Source of the DNA: Pseudomonas laurentiana
GTDB lineage: Bacteria; Pseudomonadota; Gammaproteobacteria; Pseudomonadales; Pseudomonadaceae
NCBI RefSeq assembly: GCF_014648275.1
Contig: NZ_BMQU01000020.1
Coordinates: 17,153-81,152, forward strand
DNA: 64,000 bases
Reading direction: 5' to 3'
The notes beneath the pieces were generated by a model. It was not told the DNA's origin. It worked only from the letters and a program-made list of their open reading frames with translations, and ran no database searches. The position numbers were made by a program, and so were the translations under genes. Below are positions 27,501 through 36,575 of this stretch, piece after piece (within the stretch, counting starts at the first letter, position 1; every line of letters begins with the position of its first letter).

Positions 27501-29846
27501 CAAGAGGATGCCGGGCCTGTGCCGGCCCAGCCCGTGACCCAAAAGCCAGCAGAGGAGGGTGACAAGGAGCTGCTGGACATTTTTCTGGAAGAAGGTTTCG
27601 ACATTGTCGAAAGCTCCGGGGCAGCCTTGCTGCGTTGGCAGGCTGACCCGCGCAATACGTTGGAAGTGGAAAACCTGTTACGCGATCTGCATACCCTGAA
27701 AGGGGGCGCGCGGATGGTCGAGATCGCGCCGATTGGCGACCTCGCCCATGAACTGGAGTTTCTTTTTGAGCATTTGGCTGCCGGGCAGCTACAGCCCAGC
27801 GCAGCGCTGTTCAGCCTGCTGCAAAACTGCCACGACCGCCTGGCGCACATGCTTGATGCTGTGCGTCTGCAGCAACCGCTGCCTGCACCCACTGCACTGA
27901 TCGATTACATCCGCAATTTCACCAATGCAGCCGTCAGTGAAAGCCAGCCACAGGGCGACAGCGTGGCGGCCGAAACACCGGCCCCGACACCGGAGCGACC
28001 GGCGGCCGATCAGGTGAAGGTGGCCGCTGAATTGCTCGACGATCTGGGCAACCTCGCGGGTGAAAACTCGATCATTCGTGGGCGCATCGAGCAGCAAGTG
28101 AATGATGCGCAAACGGCCTTGAGCGAAATGGAAACCACGCTGGAGCGGATGCGTGACCTGTTGCGTCGGCTCGACAGTGAAACCCAAGGGCGAGTGCTTG
28201 GCGCCCAACCGAGCGAAGGTGAGCCGCTGGGCTATGAAGAGTTCGATCCACTGGAAATGGACCGTCACTCACAATTGCAGCAGTTGTCTCGCGCCTTGTT
28301 TGAGTCGGCCTCGGACCTGCTCGATCTGAAGGAAACCCTCAGCGTACGCGCGCACGAAGCGCAAGCCCTGTTGCAGCAGCAGGCACGGGTAAATACCGAC
28401 CTGCAGGAAGGCCTGATGAGTACTCGCATGGTGCCTTTCGAGCGCATGGTGCCGCGCTTGCAGCGGGTGGTTCGCCAGGTTGCCAGTGAATTGGGTAAGC
28501 AGGTCGAACTGGTGGTTGGCAATGCCGAAGGCGAGCTGGACCGCAGTGTTCTTGAACGCATGGTCGCCCCGCTGGAGCACATGCTGCGCAATGCGGTCGA
28601 CCATGGCCTTGAGCCCCGAGAAGTACGCCTCGCCGCCGGCAAGCCGGAGCAGGGGCTGATTGCCCTGAACTTGTTGCATGAAGGGGCCGATATCGTCATT
28701 GAAATGTCGGATGACGGTGCTGGCGTCTCCTTGGAGGCCGTGCGCCGCAAAGCCATCAAGCGCGGGCTCCTGGACCCGGCTGCCGAAATCAGTGATCACG
28801 AGGTCATGCAGTTCATTTTGCAGCCAGGGTTCTCCACCGCTGAAAAAATCACCCAGATTTCTGGTCGCGGCCTGGGGATGGACGTGGTGCATGAGGAGGT
28901 CAAGCAACTGGGCGGCTCGATGATCATTGACTCGATACCGGGCAAAGGCGCGCGCTTTCTGATTCGCCTGCCGTTCACCGTGTCGGTCAATCGGGCCTTG
29001 ATGGTGCACAGTAGCGATGAGCAGTACGCGATTCCGCTGAATACCATCGAAGGCATCGTGCGGGTGCCGCCTGCCGAGCTTGAGGCCTGTTACCAACTGG
29101 ACCCGCCACGCTATGAGTATGCGGGCCACCGTTATGAGCTGCATTACCTGGGCGGCCTCCTGCAGGACCTGCCGCAACCGCGCCTGCTGGGCCAGACCCT
29201 GCCGTTGCCGGTGCTGCTGGTGCATTCTCAAGAGCAGCAGTTTGCGGTTCAGGTCGATGCCCTGTCGGCCAGCCGCGAGATTGTGGTCAAGAGCCTGGGG
29301 CCGCAGTTCGCTTCGGTTCAGGGGCTATCCGGGGCAACCATACTGGGAGATGGGCGGGTGGTGTTGATTCTCGACCTGTTGGCCCAACTGCGCGCCCAGC
29401 AACTACGGTTCGCCCAGCACTCGGGTGCCGAGCGGGGCCCGCAGCATACGCTGGTTGAGCGCAGCCTCATGCGTCCACCACTGGTGCTGGTGGTGGATGA
29501 TTCGGTGACGGTGCGCAAGGTTACTGGGCGCCTGCTTGAGCGCCACGGCATGAACGTGTTGACCGCCAAGGACGGTGTCGACGCCATGGCCTTGTTGCAG
29601 GAGCATCGCCCGGACGTGGTCCTGCTCGATATTGAAATGCCGCGTATGGATGGTTTCGAGGTTGCGACCCGGGTTCGTCAGGATCCGCGGCTCAAGGACT
29701 TGCCGATCATCATGATCACGTCGCGTACCGGGCAGAAGCACCGTGACCGGGCAATGGCCATCGGCGTGAATGAATACATGGGCAAGCCGTATCAAGAGTC
29801 GGCGCTGTTGCAGAGTATTGCCCAGTGGAGTGCGCACGATGCTTGA
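24534..29846 (+). CDS. chpA: chemotaxis-type hybrid histidine kinase ChpA (PilL)
   Basis: CheA-like kinase of the Pil-Chp system, 1770 residues against about 2470 in P. aeruginosa, so it has lost phosphotransfer modules. After two degenerate N-terminal repeats there are four phosphotransfer domains with intact HTLKG: His478, His613, His912 and His1053. A fifth repeat has Thr755 in the His position (ELTTLGQSA). These are followed by dimerisation, an ATPase domain with NAVDHGLEP (about 1353), DDGAG and GRGLGMD boxes, a CheW domain, and a receiver with Asp in LLDIEMPRMDG near 1698. Confidence 0.95.
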   Translation: MADRHATVALVWVNAAIAECLGSARKALEHFAAEPGDIEVLADVIEPLHQVVGCLQMLELQGAVLLAEEVEQLALALQQRRVAARGEALGALFRGLDQLPLYLERLRNARRDLPLVLLPLLNPLRTVRGAEPLVQTPLIDVSPGEPEASEGRGNLELSLSGLRDRLQVGSDRDALRSVVAAVCEDLRWAKERLDLFVRGDRQQVEELEALLAPLRQTADTLAVLGFGQPRRVIIDQVSVLQGLARGQRAPDDAVLMDVAGALLYVEATLAGMVGSVDSPGQAQPPGADLAEVHQVVFDQSHGVLQQAKELIADALEGGWERQRLEPLPALFTQIRGALAMLMLPRAARLLRYCSDYVETHLLGSEQVPAASALEPFADAICNLECYLQYLSADPQAQVETFLEQAERSFAALGYAAEALRVEASAPVEPDVVAVDAELREVFLEEAEEVLQQLHEHWAQWRSDTRLRPVLVELRRGFHTLKGSGRMVHALVVAELAWSAEHLLNRMLEGRVVPSEPLLASLEQALALFPALLAEYAEGRPRMNEAVEQLSLRLHALAMNDVPQAESAEVIDPQLLEIFRNEAQAHLASLDAFLHSADEQLPLLVSDDLQRALHTLKGSAAMAGVVPIAELAAALDLLAREYKAHQLGFDLDEIYLLQTAEPLLHRGLEQLDSTPLAPITGAELLIEQIDQVVKARLHALLEAPDAGQRIKRAPQLIASFLAQGMDILLDAESLLLRWREHPEQRQELSALLDELTTLGQSAHLADLWQVDELCEALLDLYGAVEESSVVVSPRFFEEAQHAHEALIGMLDQIAAGQEVQASPERLHALRELLEDGLDPAAMGLVRTSGGQLQVHELGEATAALAEQLPDETLAQLFLEEAEDILEGADKTLARWTHEPENGAALSSLQRDLHTLKGGAQMAAVPAVEELAQALESFYEGLVDRRVNASPALFELLRSSHTVLARMLDQLRQGRMPVSVATALSALREFRQEDAGPVPAQPVTQKPAEEGDKELLDIFLEEGFDIVESSGAALLRWQADPRNTLEVENLLRDLHTLKGGARMVEIAPIGDLAHELEFLFEHLAAGQLQPSAALFSLLQNCHDRLAHMLDAVRLQQPLPAPTALIDYIRNFTNAAVSESQPQGDSVAAETPAPTPERPAADQVKVAAELLDDLGNLAGENSIIRGRIEQQVNDAQTALSEMETTLERMRDLLRRLDSETQGRVLGAQPSEGEPLGYEEFDPLEMDRHSQLQQLSRALFESASDLLDLKETLSVRAHEAQALLQQQARVNTDLQEGLMSTRMVPFERMVPRLQRVVRQVASELGKQVELVVGNAEGELDRSVLERMVAPLEHMLRNAVDHGLEPREVRLAAGKPEQGLIALNLLHEGADIVIEMSDDGAGVSLEAVRRKAIKRGLLDPAAEISDHEVMQFILQPGFSTAEKITQISGRGLGMDVVHEEVKQLGGSMIIDSIPGKGARFLIRLPFTVSVNRALMVHSSDEQYAIPLNTIEGIVRVPPAELEACYQLDPPRYEYAGHRYELHYLGGLLQDLPQPRLLGQTLPLPVLLVHSQEQQFAVQVDALSASREIVVKSLGPQFASVQGLSGATILGDGRVVLILDLLAQLRAQQLRFAQHSGAERGPQHTLVERSLMRPPLVLVVDDSVTVRKVTGRLLERHGMNVLTAKDGVDAMALLQEHRPDVVLLDIEMPRMDGFEVATRVRQDPRLKDLPIIMITSRTGQKHRDRAMAIGVNEYMGKPYQESALLQSIAQWSAHDA

Positions 29847-30306
29847 ACAACCCGTCCGCAATAGTGGACGCAGCAGCCTGACAGGCCTGCTATTGCCACT
29901 GTGCGATCGCAGCCTGGTGTTGCCGAATGTCGCGGTGGCCGAGCTGATTGGCTATCGGCCAGGCATGCAGGCGTTGGAGGGCTTCGACTGGCACCTGGGC
30001 TGGATAGACTGGCGCAATCAGCGCTTGCCCCTGATCAGTTTCGAGGCCGCGTGTGGCGGGCCAACACAGGTGGGTGAGCGGGCACGGATCGTCGTGCTCA
30101 ACTCACTGGGCGAGAGCCGCCTGCGATTCATGGCGCTACTGGTGCAGGGGATCCCACGCTCCTGCAAGCTGGACAGCCAGCTCAACTACGTTGACGTGCC
30201 CTTGGCCCCATTAGAACTGGCGGCCGTCCAGGTGGGTGAGTTGGTGGCACGAGTGCCGGATCTGGTGGCCTTGGAGCGTCTACTACTAGAGGCGGGGGTG
30301 GTTTGA
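29839..30306 (+). CDS. chpC: CheW-like chemotaxis protein ChpC
   Basis: Second CheW-domain adaptor of the Pil-Chp cluster, thought to bring additional inputs to ChpA. The ATG at 29839 (MLEQPVRNSGRSS) gives 155 residues and overlaps the chpA stop by 8 bp, a translational-coupling arrangement. The CheW core is GWIDWRNQRLPLISFE. In P. aeruginosa chpB lies between chpA and chpC; here it is missing, so ChpC directly follows ChpA. Confidence 0.9.
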   Translation: MLEQPVRNSGRSSLTGLLLPLCDRSLVLPNVAVAELIGYRPGMQALEGFDWHLGWIDWRNQRLPLISFEAACGGPTQVGERARIVVLNSLGESRLRFMALLVQGIPRSCKLDSQLNYVDVPLAPLELAAVQVGELVARVPDLVALERLLLEAGVV

Positions 30307-30360
30307 GGCGAATGCCTGTGTAGCATGGGACTGCACGAGGACCTTGGAGGGCCGCACCAC

Positions 30361-30978
30361 ATGTACCACGGTGAACGCTTCAATGCATGGACCCATCTCG
30401 TCGGCGCGCTACTGGCTGCTGTCGGCGCTACGTGGCTGATAGGGGTTGCCGTACTGCAAGGCGACCCCTGGAAGATTGTCAGCCTGACGATCTACGGCTT
30501 CACCTTGCTGTTGCTGTACAGCATCTCCACGCTCTATCACAGTGTGCGCGGCAAGGCCAAAACGGTCATGCGCAAGCTTGATCATTTATCGATCTATCTG
30601 CTGATCGCCGGCAGCTACACGCCGTTTTGCCTGGTCAGTTTGCGTGGCCCCTGGGGGTGGAGCCTGTTTGGCATCGTCTGGGGGTTGGCAGTGATCGGTA
30701 TGCTGCAGGAAATCAAACCGCGCTCCGAGGCGCGGGTAATGTCGATCGTAATCTACGCGGTGATGGGGTGGATCGTGCTGGTTGCGGTCAAGCCGCTGCT
30801 GGCCAGCCTGGGCACTGCGGGGTTTGCCTGGCTGGCCGGTGGTGGGGCGTTCTACACCATCGGGATCATCTTCTTTGCCTATGACAGTCGCTTTCGTCAC
30901 TGGCACGGGATTTGGCATCTGTTCGTGATCGCCGGCAGCCTGATGCACTTCATTGCCGTGTTTTTCTACGTGCTTTAG
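30361..30978 (+). CDS. trhA: hemolysin III / TrhA family membrane protein
   Basis: Seven-helix membrane protein of the PAQR / hemolysin III family. Bacterial members such as TrhA influence membrane-energetics homeostasis, and the hemolysin label is historical. The ATG at 30361 (MYHGERFNAWTHLVGA) yields 205 residues, with GGAGG 10 nt upstream. Family motifs are ERFNAWTHLVG, STLYHS, LDHLSIYLLIAGSYTP and the C-terminal HGIWHLFVIAGSLMHF with the metal-binding histidines. It is convergent with rsmE and overlaps its end by 4 bp. Confidence 0.93.
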   Translation: MYHGERFNAWTHLVGALLAAVGATWLIGVAVLQGDPWKIVSLTIYGFTLLLLYSISTLYHSVRGKAKTVMRKLDHLSIYLLIAGSYTPFCLVSLRGPWGWSLFGIVWGLAVIGMLQEIKPRSEARVMSIVIYAVMGWIVLVAVKPLLASLGTAGFAWLAGGGAFYTIGIIFFAYDSRFRHWHGIWHLFVIAGSLMHFIAVFFYVL

Positions 30979-31694
30979 AAATCGCCCCACAGTTGCTGGG
31001 CTACTGCCAGTGCTACCACGGGTGCGGTTTCTGTGCGCAGTACCCGTGGGCCCAGGCGTGCGGCGTGGAAGCCGGTGCCCTTGGCCTGCTCCACTTCTGC
31101 TTCCGAGAGACCGCCTTCTGGGCCAATAAGGAAGGCCAGGCGCTCAGGTTTGGCGTGGCTGACCATCGGCTCGGCGACCGGGTGCAGTACCAGCTTTAGC
31201 GCTTCGTCGCGCTGCTTGAGCCAGTCGGCCAGCAGCATGGGGGCATGAATGACCGGCAGGCGCGAGCGACCACACTGTTCGCAGGCGCTGATCGCTACCT
31301 GGCGCCAATGGGCCAGGCGCTTGTCCGCACGCTCGTCCTTGAGGCGTACCTCGCAGCGCTCGCTGACAATCGGGGTGATTTCGTTGGCACCCAGCTCGGT
31401 GGCTTTCTGGATTGCCCAGTCCATGCGTTCACCGCGTGACAGGCCTTGACCCAGATGGACATGCAGCAGCGACTCAGCTTGGCCCGGCAGGGTTTCGCTG
31501 AGCGTTACGCGCACGTTTTTCTTGCCGACTTCCAGCAGCGCTCCGAGGTACTCCTGGCCGCTGCCGTCAAACAGCTGCACCGCGTCGCCAGCGGACATGC
31601 GCAGTACACGGCCGATGTAATGGGCCTGGGCTTCAGGCAGATCATGCTCGCCAAGGCTCAGCGGGGCATCAATGAAAAAACGGGACAGTCTCAT
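30975..31694 (-). CDS. rsmE: 16S rRNA (uracil-1498-N3)-methyltransferase RsmE
   Basis: SPOUT-family methyltransferase that modifies U1498 of 16S rRNA using SAM. The ATG at 31694 (MRLSRFFIDAPLSL) gives 239 residues, the family length. The deep-knot motifs FLIGPEGGLSEAEVE and LGPRVLRTETAPV are intact. It lies 79 bp downstream of bioA on the same strand and converges on trhA. Confidence 0.96.
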   Translation of the reverse strand: MRLSRFFIDAPLSLGEHDLPEAQAHYIGRVLRMSAGDAVQLFDGSGQEYLGALLEVGKKNVRVTLSETLPGQAESLLHVHLGQGLSRGERMDWAIQKATELGANEITPIVSERCEVRLKDERADKRLAHWRQVAISACEQCGRSRLPVIHAPMLLADWLKQRDEALKLVLHPVAEPMVSHAKPERLAFLIGPEGGLSEAEVEQAKGTGFHAARLGPRVLRTETAPVVALAVAQQLWGDF

Positions 31695-31773
31695 GTGGTT
31701 CTCTGAATCAAAGCGGGCGATTGGTGCATTGCTCATCCCTGGACGCCGGTAGGGCCGGCCCCCAGGGTATGGA

Positions 31774-33180
31774 CTAGCCCGGATCGCGGAAGTCAGGGTG
31801 GAAGTTACTGGGCACTGCAACGCTCAGGCTGTCACGCGTGGCGAGGTCGATCCCTTCACTGGCGACCTCGGCAAGGAAGTCGATCTGCTCCGGCGTAATG
31901 ACATACGGCGGCAGGAAGTACACCACACTGCCCAGAGGGCGCAGCAGTGCGCCGCGGCTCAGTGCGTGCTCGAAGACTTTCAGGCCGCGCCGCTCCTGCC
32001 AGGGATAGGCGGTCTTGCTGGCCTTGTCCTGGACCATCTCGATCGCCAGGGTCATGCCTGTCTGACGCACTTCGGCCACATGCGGGTGGTCGGCCAGGTG
32101 CGCTGTCGCGCTGGCCATGCGCTGGGCCAGGGCCTTGTTGTTTTCGATGACGTTGTCCTGCTCGAAGATGTCCAGGGTCGCCAACGCCGCCGCGCATGCC
32201 AGCGGGTTACCGGTGTAGCTGTGCGAATGCAGAAATGCGCGCAGGGTTGGGTAGTCGTCGTAGAACGCGTTGTACACCTGGTCGGTGGTCAGGCAGGCAG
32301 CCAGTGGCAGGTAACCGCCGGTCAGCGCCTTGGACAGGCAGAGGAAATCCGGTCGAATGCCGGCCTGCTCGCAGGCGAACATCGTCCCGGTGCGGCCAAA
32401 GCCAACAGCAATCTCGTCATGGATCAGGTGAACCCCATAGCGGTCACAGGCTTCGCGTAACAGCTTGAGGTACACCGGGTGGTACATGCGCATGCCACCA
32501 GCACCCTGAATCAGGGGTTCGACGATGACCGCCGCGAGGGTCGCATGGTGCTCGGCCAGGGTCTGCTCCATGGCCGCGAACATCGTGCGCGAATGCGCCT
32601 CCCAACTGACCCCTTCAGGGCGCAGGTAGCAGTCGGGGCTGGGCACCTTGATGGTGTCGAGCAGCAGCGCCTTGTAGGTCTCAGTGAACAGCGGCACATC
32701 ACCGACCGACATCGCGGCGATGGTTTCGCCGTGGTAGCTGTTGCTCAGGGTGACAAAACGCTTTTTCTCCGGCTGACCCTGGTTGAGCCAGTAGTGGAAG
32801 CTCATTTTCAGTGCAACTTCGATGCAAGATGAACCATTATCGGCGTAGAAACACCGATTAAGCCCTTCAGGCGTGAGCTTGACCAAGCGTTCCGAGAGTT
32901 CGATGACCGGCTGGTGGCTGAAGCCGGCCAGGATCACGTGCTCCAGTTGATCGACCTGATCCTTGATGCGCTGGTTGATGCGTGGGTTGGCATGACCGAA
33001 CACGTTCACCCACCAGGAGCTGACCGCATCCAGATAACGCTTGCCCTCAAAATCCTCAAGCCAGACGCCTTCGCCGCGCTTGATCGGGATCAGCGGCAGT
33101 TGCTCGTGGTCTTTCATCTGGGTGCAGGGGTGCCACAGGACCTTGAGGTCACGTTGCATCCACTGTTGATTCAGGCCCAT
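31774..33180 (-). CDS. bioA: adenosylmethionine-8-amino-7-oxononanoate aminotransferase BioA
   Basis: PLP-dependent aminotransferase of biotin synthesis that uses SAM as the amino donor. The 468-residue protein has the N-terminal LWHPCTQM signature, [14 protein letters not shown], the D-E pair in [14 protein letters not shown], and the PLP lysine in [14 protein letters not shown]. No other bio genes are near, as is common in pseudomonads, where bioA is often outside the bioBFHCD cluster. It is divergent from the FAD oxidase gene across 188 bp. Confidence 0.96.
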   Translation of the reverse strand: MGLNQQWMQRDLKVLWHPCTQMKDHEQLPLIPIKRGEGVWLEDFEGKRYLDAVSSWWVNVFGHANPRINQRIKDQVDQLEHVILAGFSHQPVIELSERLVKLTPEGLNRCFYADNGSSCIEVALKMSFHYWLNQGQPEKKRFVTLSNSYHGETIAAMSVGDVPLFTETYKALLLDTIKVPSPDCYLRPEGVSWEAHSRTMFAAMEQTLAEHHATLAAVIVEPLIQGAGGMRMYHPVYLKLLREACDRYGVHLIHDEIAVGFGRTGTMFACEQAGIRPDFLCLSKALTGGYLPLAACLTTDQVYNAFYDDYPTLRAFLHSHSYTGNPLACAAALATLDIFEQDNVIENNKALAQRMASATAHLADHPHVAEVRQTGMTLAIEMVQDKASKTAYPWQERRGLKVFEHALSRGALLRPLGSVVYFLPPYVITPEQIDFLAEVASEGIDLATRDSLSVAVPSNFHPDFRDPG

Positions 33181-33368
33181 CGGCTCTCTCCTGGCGACGC
33201 GGATTCGGGTATCCGCGCAAGCCTATGCAAAGCGTCGAAGGAGAACAACCCATAGTGTGTGATCCTGCCCGGCTCGCTGGCGAGGCTGACAATGCTGGCG
33301 TATCCTTCACGCAGCTTTCTTGGGGTGTTCGCCCCACTTTTATCTGCCTTTGATCCGGAGTTCGCCAA

Positions 33369-35135
33369 ATGTCTGCTGGTTGGCTGCGCGCGTGCGCGTT
33401 AGTAATGATTGGACTGTTCAGTGCGGGGGCGCTGGCGGCCGCCAAGCAGCCGACGGCGATTGTCGTCGGCGGTGGTCTGGCGGGCCTGACCGCTGCCTAT
33501 GAATTGCAAAGCAAGGGGTGGCAGGTGACCTTGCTGGAAGCCAAGCCCAGCATGGGTGGGCGTTCGGGCCTGGCCACCAGCGAGTGGATCGGCAACAGCA
33601 AGGCACAGCCGATCCTCAACAAGTACCTGGAGACCTTCAAGCTCAGCACCCTGCCGGCGCCTGAGTTTGTTCGTACGCCAGGCTACCTGATCGATGGCGA
33701 GTATTTCAGTGCTGCCGACCTTGCGACCAAGCAGCCGGCGACCGCCGAGGCGATCAAGCGTTACGAGAAAACCCTCGACGACCTGGCCCGTTCGATCAAC
33801 GACCCGGAAAATCCGGCAGGCAACAGCACCCTGTTCGCCCTGGATCAGATGAACGTCGCCACTTGGCTGGACAAGCTGCAACTGCCTGCCACCGCTCGGC
33901 AGCTGGTCAACCAGCAGATCCGTACCCGTTATGACGAGCCATCGCGGCTGTCGCTGTTGTACTTCGCTCAGCAGAGTCGCGTGTACCGTGGCGTCAACGA
34001 CCGTGACCTGCGTGCCGCTCGCCTGCCTGGCGGTAGCCCGGTACTGGCCCAGGCATTCGTCAAACAGCTGAAAACCATCAAGACCAGCTCGCCGGTCACG
34101 GCCATCAACCAAGACAAGGACGGTGTCACCGTCAAGGTTGGCAGTGTCGGTTACCAGGCCGATTACGTGGTCTTGGCTGTACCATTGCGGGCGTTGGCCA
34201 AGATCCAGTTGACGCCGGGCCTGGACAACCTGCACCTGGCCGCGATCAAGGGCACCAACTACGGCTGGCGCGATCAACTGATGCTGAAGTTCAAGACCCC
34301 GGTCTGGGAAAGCCGCGCGCGGATGTCGGGCGAAATCTACAGCAACACCGGCCTCGGCATGCTCTGGATCGAGCCTGCACTGAAGGGCGGTGCCAACGTG
34401 GTGATCAACCTGTCCGGTGACAATGCCCGCTTGTTGCAGGCATTCGGTGACAAGCAGATGGTCGATCAGGTATTGATCCGCCTGCACGCTTTTTATCCAC
34501 AGGCGCGAGGTGCGTTTACCGGCTATGAGGTGCGTCGTTACAGCACCGATGCTGGCACTGGTGGTTCCTACCTGGCATTTGGCCCTGGGCAGATCAGCAA
34601 GTTCTGGCGCCTGTGGGAGCGTCCGATGCAGCGTATAGCCTTTGCGGGCGAGCACACCGACGCCTTGTATCCAGGTACCTTGGAGGGTGCCCTGCGCAGC
34701 GGTCAGCGTGCGGCCAACCAGGTGCAGGACCTGGCTGCCGGTAAAACCGTCGATCCGCTCAAGGCCGCCGCCGTTGGCGCTGCAGCTGCAACGGCTGGCG
34801 CGGTTGCCGCCAAAGAGAGCAAGCCAGGTTTCTTCTCGCGCCTGTTCGGTGGTGCTGATAAACCGGCAGCGCAACCGGTGAAGGCTGTGGAAGCCGCGCC
34901 GGCACCAGCTCCAGTGGCTGCACCTGCCCCAGTGGCGCCACCTGTAGCACCTGCTGTGGCGAAAGAGGAGCCGGTCAAGGCTGCTCCGGCCAAGGTTGCC
35001 CCAGCCAAGGCTTCGCCGGCGAAGAAACCGGTAGCCAAGAAGACCGCAGCCAAACCCGCAGCAGTGAAAAAGGCGGCTGCCAAGGCTGAGCCCGTCAAGA
35101 AGAAGGTTGCCAACAGTCAGGCCAGCGCCCAGTAG
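33369..35135 (+). CDS. FAD-dependent amine oxidase-like protein with signal peptide and Lys/Ala/Pro tail
   Basis: Flavin amine-oxidase family protein of 588 residues with unknown substrate. The N-terminus is a secretion signal or membrane anchor (VMIGLFSAGALAAA) without a twin-arginine motif. The FAD-binding GGGLAGLTAAYELQ starts near residue 33, and the C-terminal family motif FAGEHTDALYPGTLEGALRS lies near 425-445. From about residue 480 the protein becomes a low-complexity tail rich in Ala, Pro and Lys, similar in composition to the PhaF tail. A weak terminator follows. Confidence 0.85.
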   Translation: MSAGWLRACALVMIGLFSAGALAAAKQPTAIVVGGGLAGLTAAYELQSKGWQVTLLEAKPSMGGRSGLATSEWIGNSKAQPILNKYLETFKLSTLPAPEFVRTPGYLIDGEYFSAADLATKQPATAEAIKRYEKTLDDLARSINDPENPAGNSTLFALDQMNVATWLDKLQLPATARQLVNQQIRTRYDEPSRLSLLYFAQQSRVYRGVNDRDLRAARLPGGSPVLAQAFVKQLKTIKTSSPVTAINQDKDGVTVKVGSVGYQADYVVLAVPLRALAKIQLTPGLDNLHLAAIKGTNYGWRDQLMLKFKTPVWESRARMSGEIYSNTGLGMLWIEPALKGGANVVINLSGDNARLLQAFGDKQMVDQVLIRLHAFYPQARGAFTGYEVRRYSTDAGTGGSYLAFGPGQISKFWRLWERPMQRIAFAGEHTDALYPGTLEGALRSGQRAANQVQDLAAGKTVDPLKAAAVGAAAATAGAVAAKESKPGFFSRLFGGADKPAAQPVKAVEAAPAPAPVAAPAPVAPPVAPAVAKEEPVKAAPAKVAPAKASPAKKPVAKKTAAKPAAVKKAAAKAEPVKKKVANSQASAQ

Positions 35136-35152
35136 CCTGTTACCGATACAGC

Positions 35153-35176
35153 AGCCGGCTCGTTCAAGAGCCGGCT
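35153..35176 (+). terminator. weak hairpin terminator after the FAD oxidase gene
   Basis: A 9-bp stem (35153-35161 with 35168-35176) and 6-nt loop start 17 bp after the stop codon; only TT follows, so efficiency is doubtful. Confidence 0.5.
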
Positions 35177-35245
35177 TTGCTGGCAAGTCCTATGCTGGCA
35201 ACCACGATGCCGGTCATGCCGAAATGCCCCTCCAGAACCGCCGCC

Positions 35246-35270
35246 ATTAACGCTAGCGCCTAGCGTTAAT
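35246..35270. promoter_or_regulatory. perfect 10-bp inverted repeat upstream of cytochrome b561 gene
   Basis: ATTAACGCTA and its complement TAGCGTTAAT are separated by GCGCC, about 127 bp before the ATG at 35397. It could be an operator for the cytochrome b-yceI unit or, with the following CTTTCCTT, a poor terminator. I cannot name the regulator. Confidence 0.45.
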
Positions 35271-35396
35271 CTTTCCTTAATACCACCGTTCCAGTCTAAC
35301 AATCGTTTTTCTCGATATTTCAAAGCGAAATTTTCGGCTTTAATTCGATAGATAACTCGTTAGTCTTGGCAACAGTTCTTACAGGGAAATTCGGCA

Positions 35397-35948
35397 ATGC
35401 AGTTGCGAAACTCATCTTCTCGCTATGGCTGGGTCAGTATTGTCATGCACTGGGGCGTGGCATTGGCGGTGTTCAGCCTGTTCGGGTTGGGCCTGTGGAT
35501 GGTTGACCTTGATTACTACAGTGCCTGGCGTCATACCGCCCCCGATCTGCACAAGAGCATCGGTCTGACCGTGTTCGCAATCATGCTGCTGCGGGTGATC
35601 TGGCGCTTTGTCAGTCCGCCCCCGCCAACGTTGGACAGCTACAGCACCCTGACCCGGGTTGCTGCCACGGCGGGCCACAGCCTGCTCTATCTGGGCTTGT
35701 TCGCGGTGCTGATCAGTGGCTACCTGATTTCCACCGCCGATGGTGTCGGCATTCCGGTGTTTGGCCTGTTTGAGGTCCCGGCATTGCTCAGCAATTTGCC
35801 TGATCAGGCCGATCTTGCTGGCGAAATCCACTTTTACCTGGCGTGGGGCGTGGTGATCTTTGCCGGCCTGCATGCCCTGGCAGCCCTGAAACACCACTTT
35901 ATAGACCGTGACGCGACCCTTGCCCGCATGCTGGGTCGCAAAGCTTGA
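35397..35948 (+). CDS. cytochrome b561 family protein
   Basis: Four-helix di-haem membrane cytochrome b (CybB/YceJ type) that probably passes electrons between quinol and a periplasmic partner. The 183-residue protein has the expected haem-ligand histidines in [34 protein letters not shown] and [11 protein letters not shown]. It is directly followed by a yceI gene (34 bp), the yceJ-yceI pairing seen in E. coli. Substrate and partner are not evident. Confidence 0.93.
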   Translation: MQLRNSSSRYGWVSIVMHWGVALAVFSLFGLGLWMVDLDYYSAWRHTAPDLHKSIGLTVFAIMLLRVIWRFVSPPPPTLDSYSTLTRVAATAGHSLLYLGLFAVLISGYLISTADGVGIPVFGLFEVPALLSNLPDQADLAGEIHFYLAWGVVIFAGLHALAALKHHFIDRDATLARMLGRKA

Positions 35949-35982
35949 TGTTCAACCTAACCTGCAAAAAGGATACAGACGC

Positions 35983-36561
35983 ATGTTGAAAAAGACTTTT
36001 GCCGCGCTGGCGCTTGGTACTGCACTGCTGTCGGCTGGTCAGGCCATGGCTGCTGATTACAAAATCGACAAGGAAGGCCAGCACGCTTTCGTCGATTGGA
36101 AAATCAGCCACCTTGGCTACAGTTTCATCCATGGCACCTTCAAGGACTTTGACGGTACCTTCAGCTGGGATAGCGCCAAGCCAGAAGCCAGCAAAATTGC
36201 TGTTGACCTGAAGACCGCCAGCCTCGACAGCAACCATGCCGAGCGTGACAAACACATCCGCAGCAAGGACTTCCTCGACGTCAGCAAATTCCCTGATGCC
36301 AAGTTCGTCTCCACCAGCGTCAAGTCGACCGGTGAGAAAACGGCTGATGTGGCGGGTGACCTGACCCTGCACGGTGTTACCAAACCGGTCGTGTTCAAGG
36401 CGACTTTCAACGGTGAAGGCAAAGACCCATGGGGCGGCGAGCGTGCTGGCTTCAATGCCACCACTACGCTGAACCTGAACGATTTCGGCATCAAGGGCCC
36501 GGGCCCAGCTTCGCAGACCCTGGACCTGGACATCTCGCTGGAAGGCGTGAAACAGAAGTAA
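35983..36561 (+). CDS. yceI: YceI family periplasmic lipocalin-like protein
   Basis: Periplasmic beta-barrel protein of the YceI family, members of which bind isoprenoid-type lipids. The ATG at 35983 ([20 protein letters not shown]) gives 192 residues with a Sec signal peptide cleaved after QAMA. Family features are [21 protein letters not shown] and the C-terminal [20 protein letters not shown] ribosome-binding AAGGA precedes the start by about 11 nt. It pairs with the upstream cytochrome b561 gene and ends at a bidirectional terminator. Confidence 0.95.
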   Translation: MLKKTFAALALGTALLSAGQAMAADYKIDKEGQHAFVDWKISHLGYSFIHGTFKDFDGTFSWDSAKPEASKIAVDLKTASLDSNHAERDKHIRSKDFLDVSKFPDAKFVSTSVKSTGEKTADVAGDLTLHGVTKPVVFKATFNGEGKDPWGGERAGFNATTTLNLNDFGIKGPGPASQTLDLDISLEGVKQK

Positions 36562-36575
36562 TCCAGCGGCTGCAC

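Noticed and set aside
33399-35186. 595-codon minus-strand frame opposite the FAD oxidase gene
   Set aside because: Shadow of the plus-strand gene, whose FAD motif and amine-oxidase C-terminus are clear.
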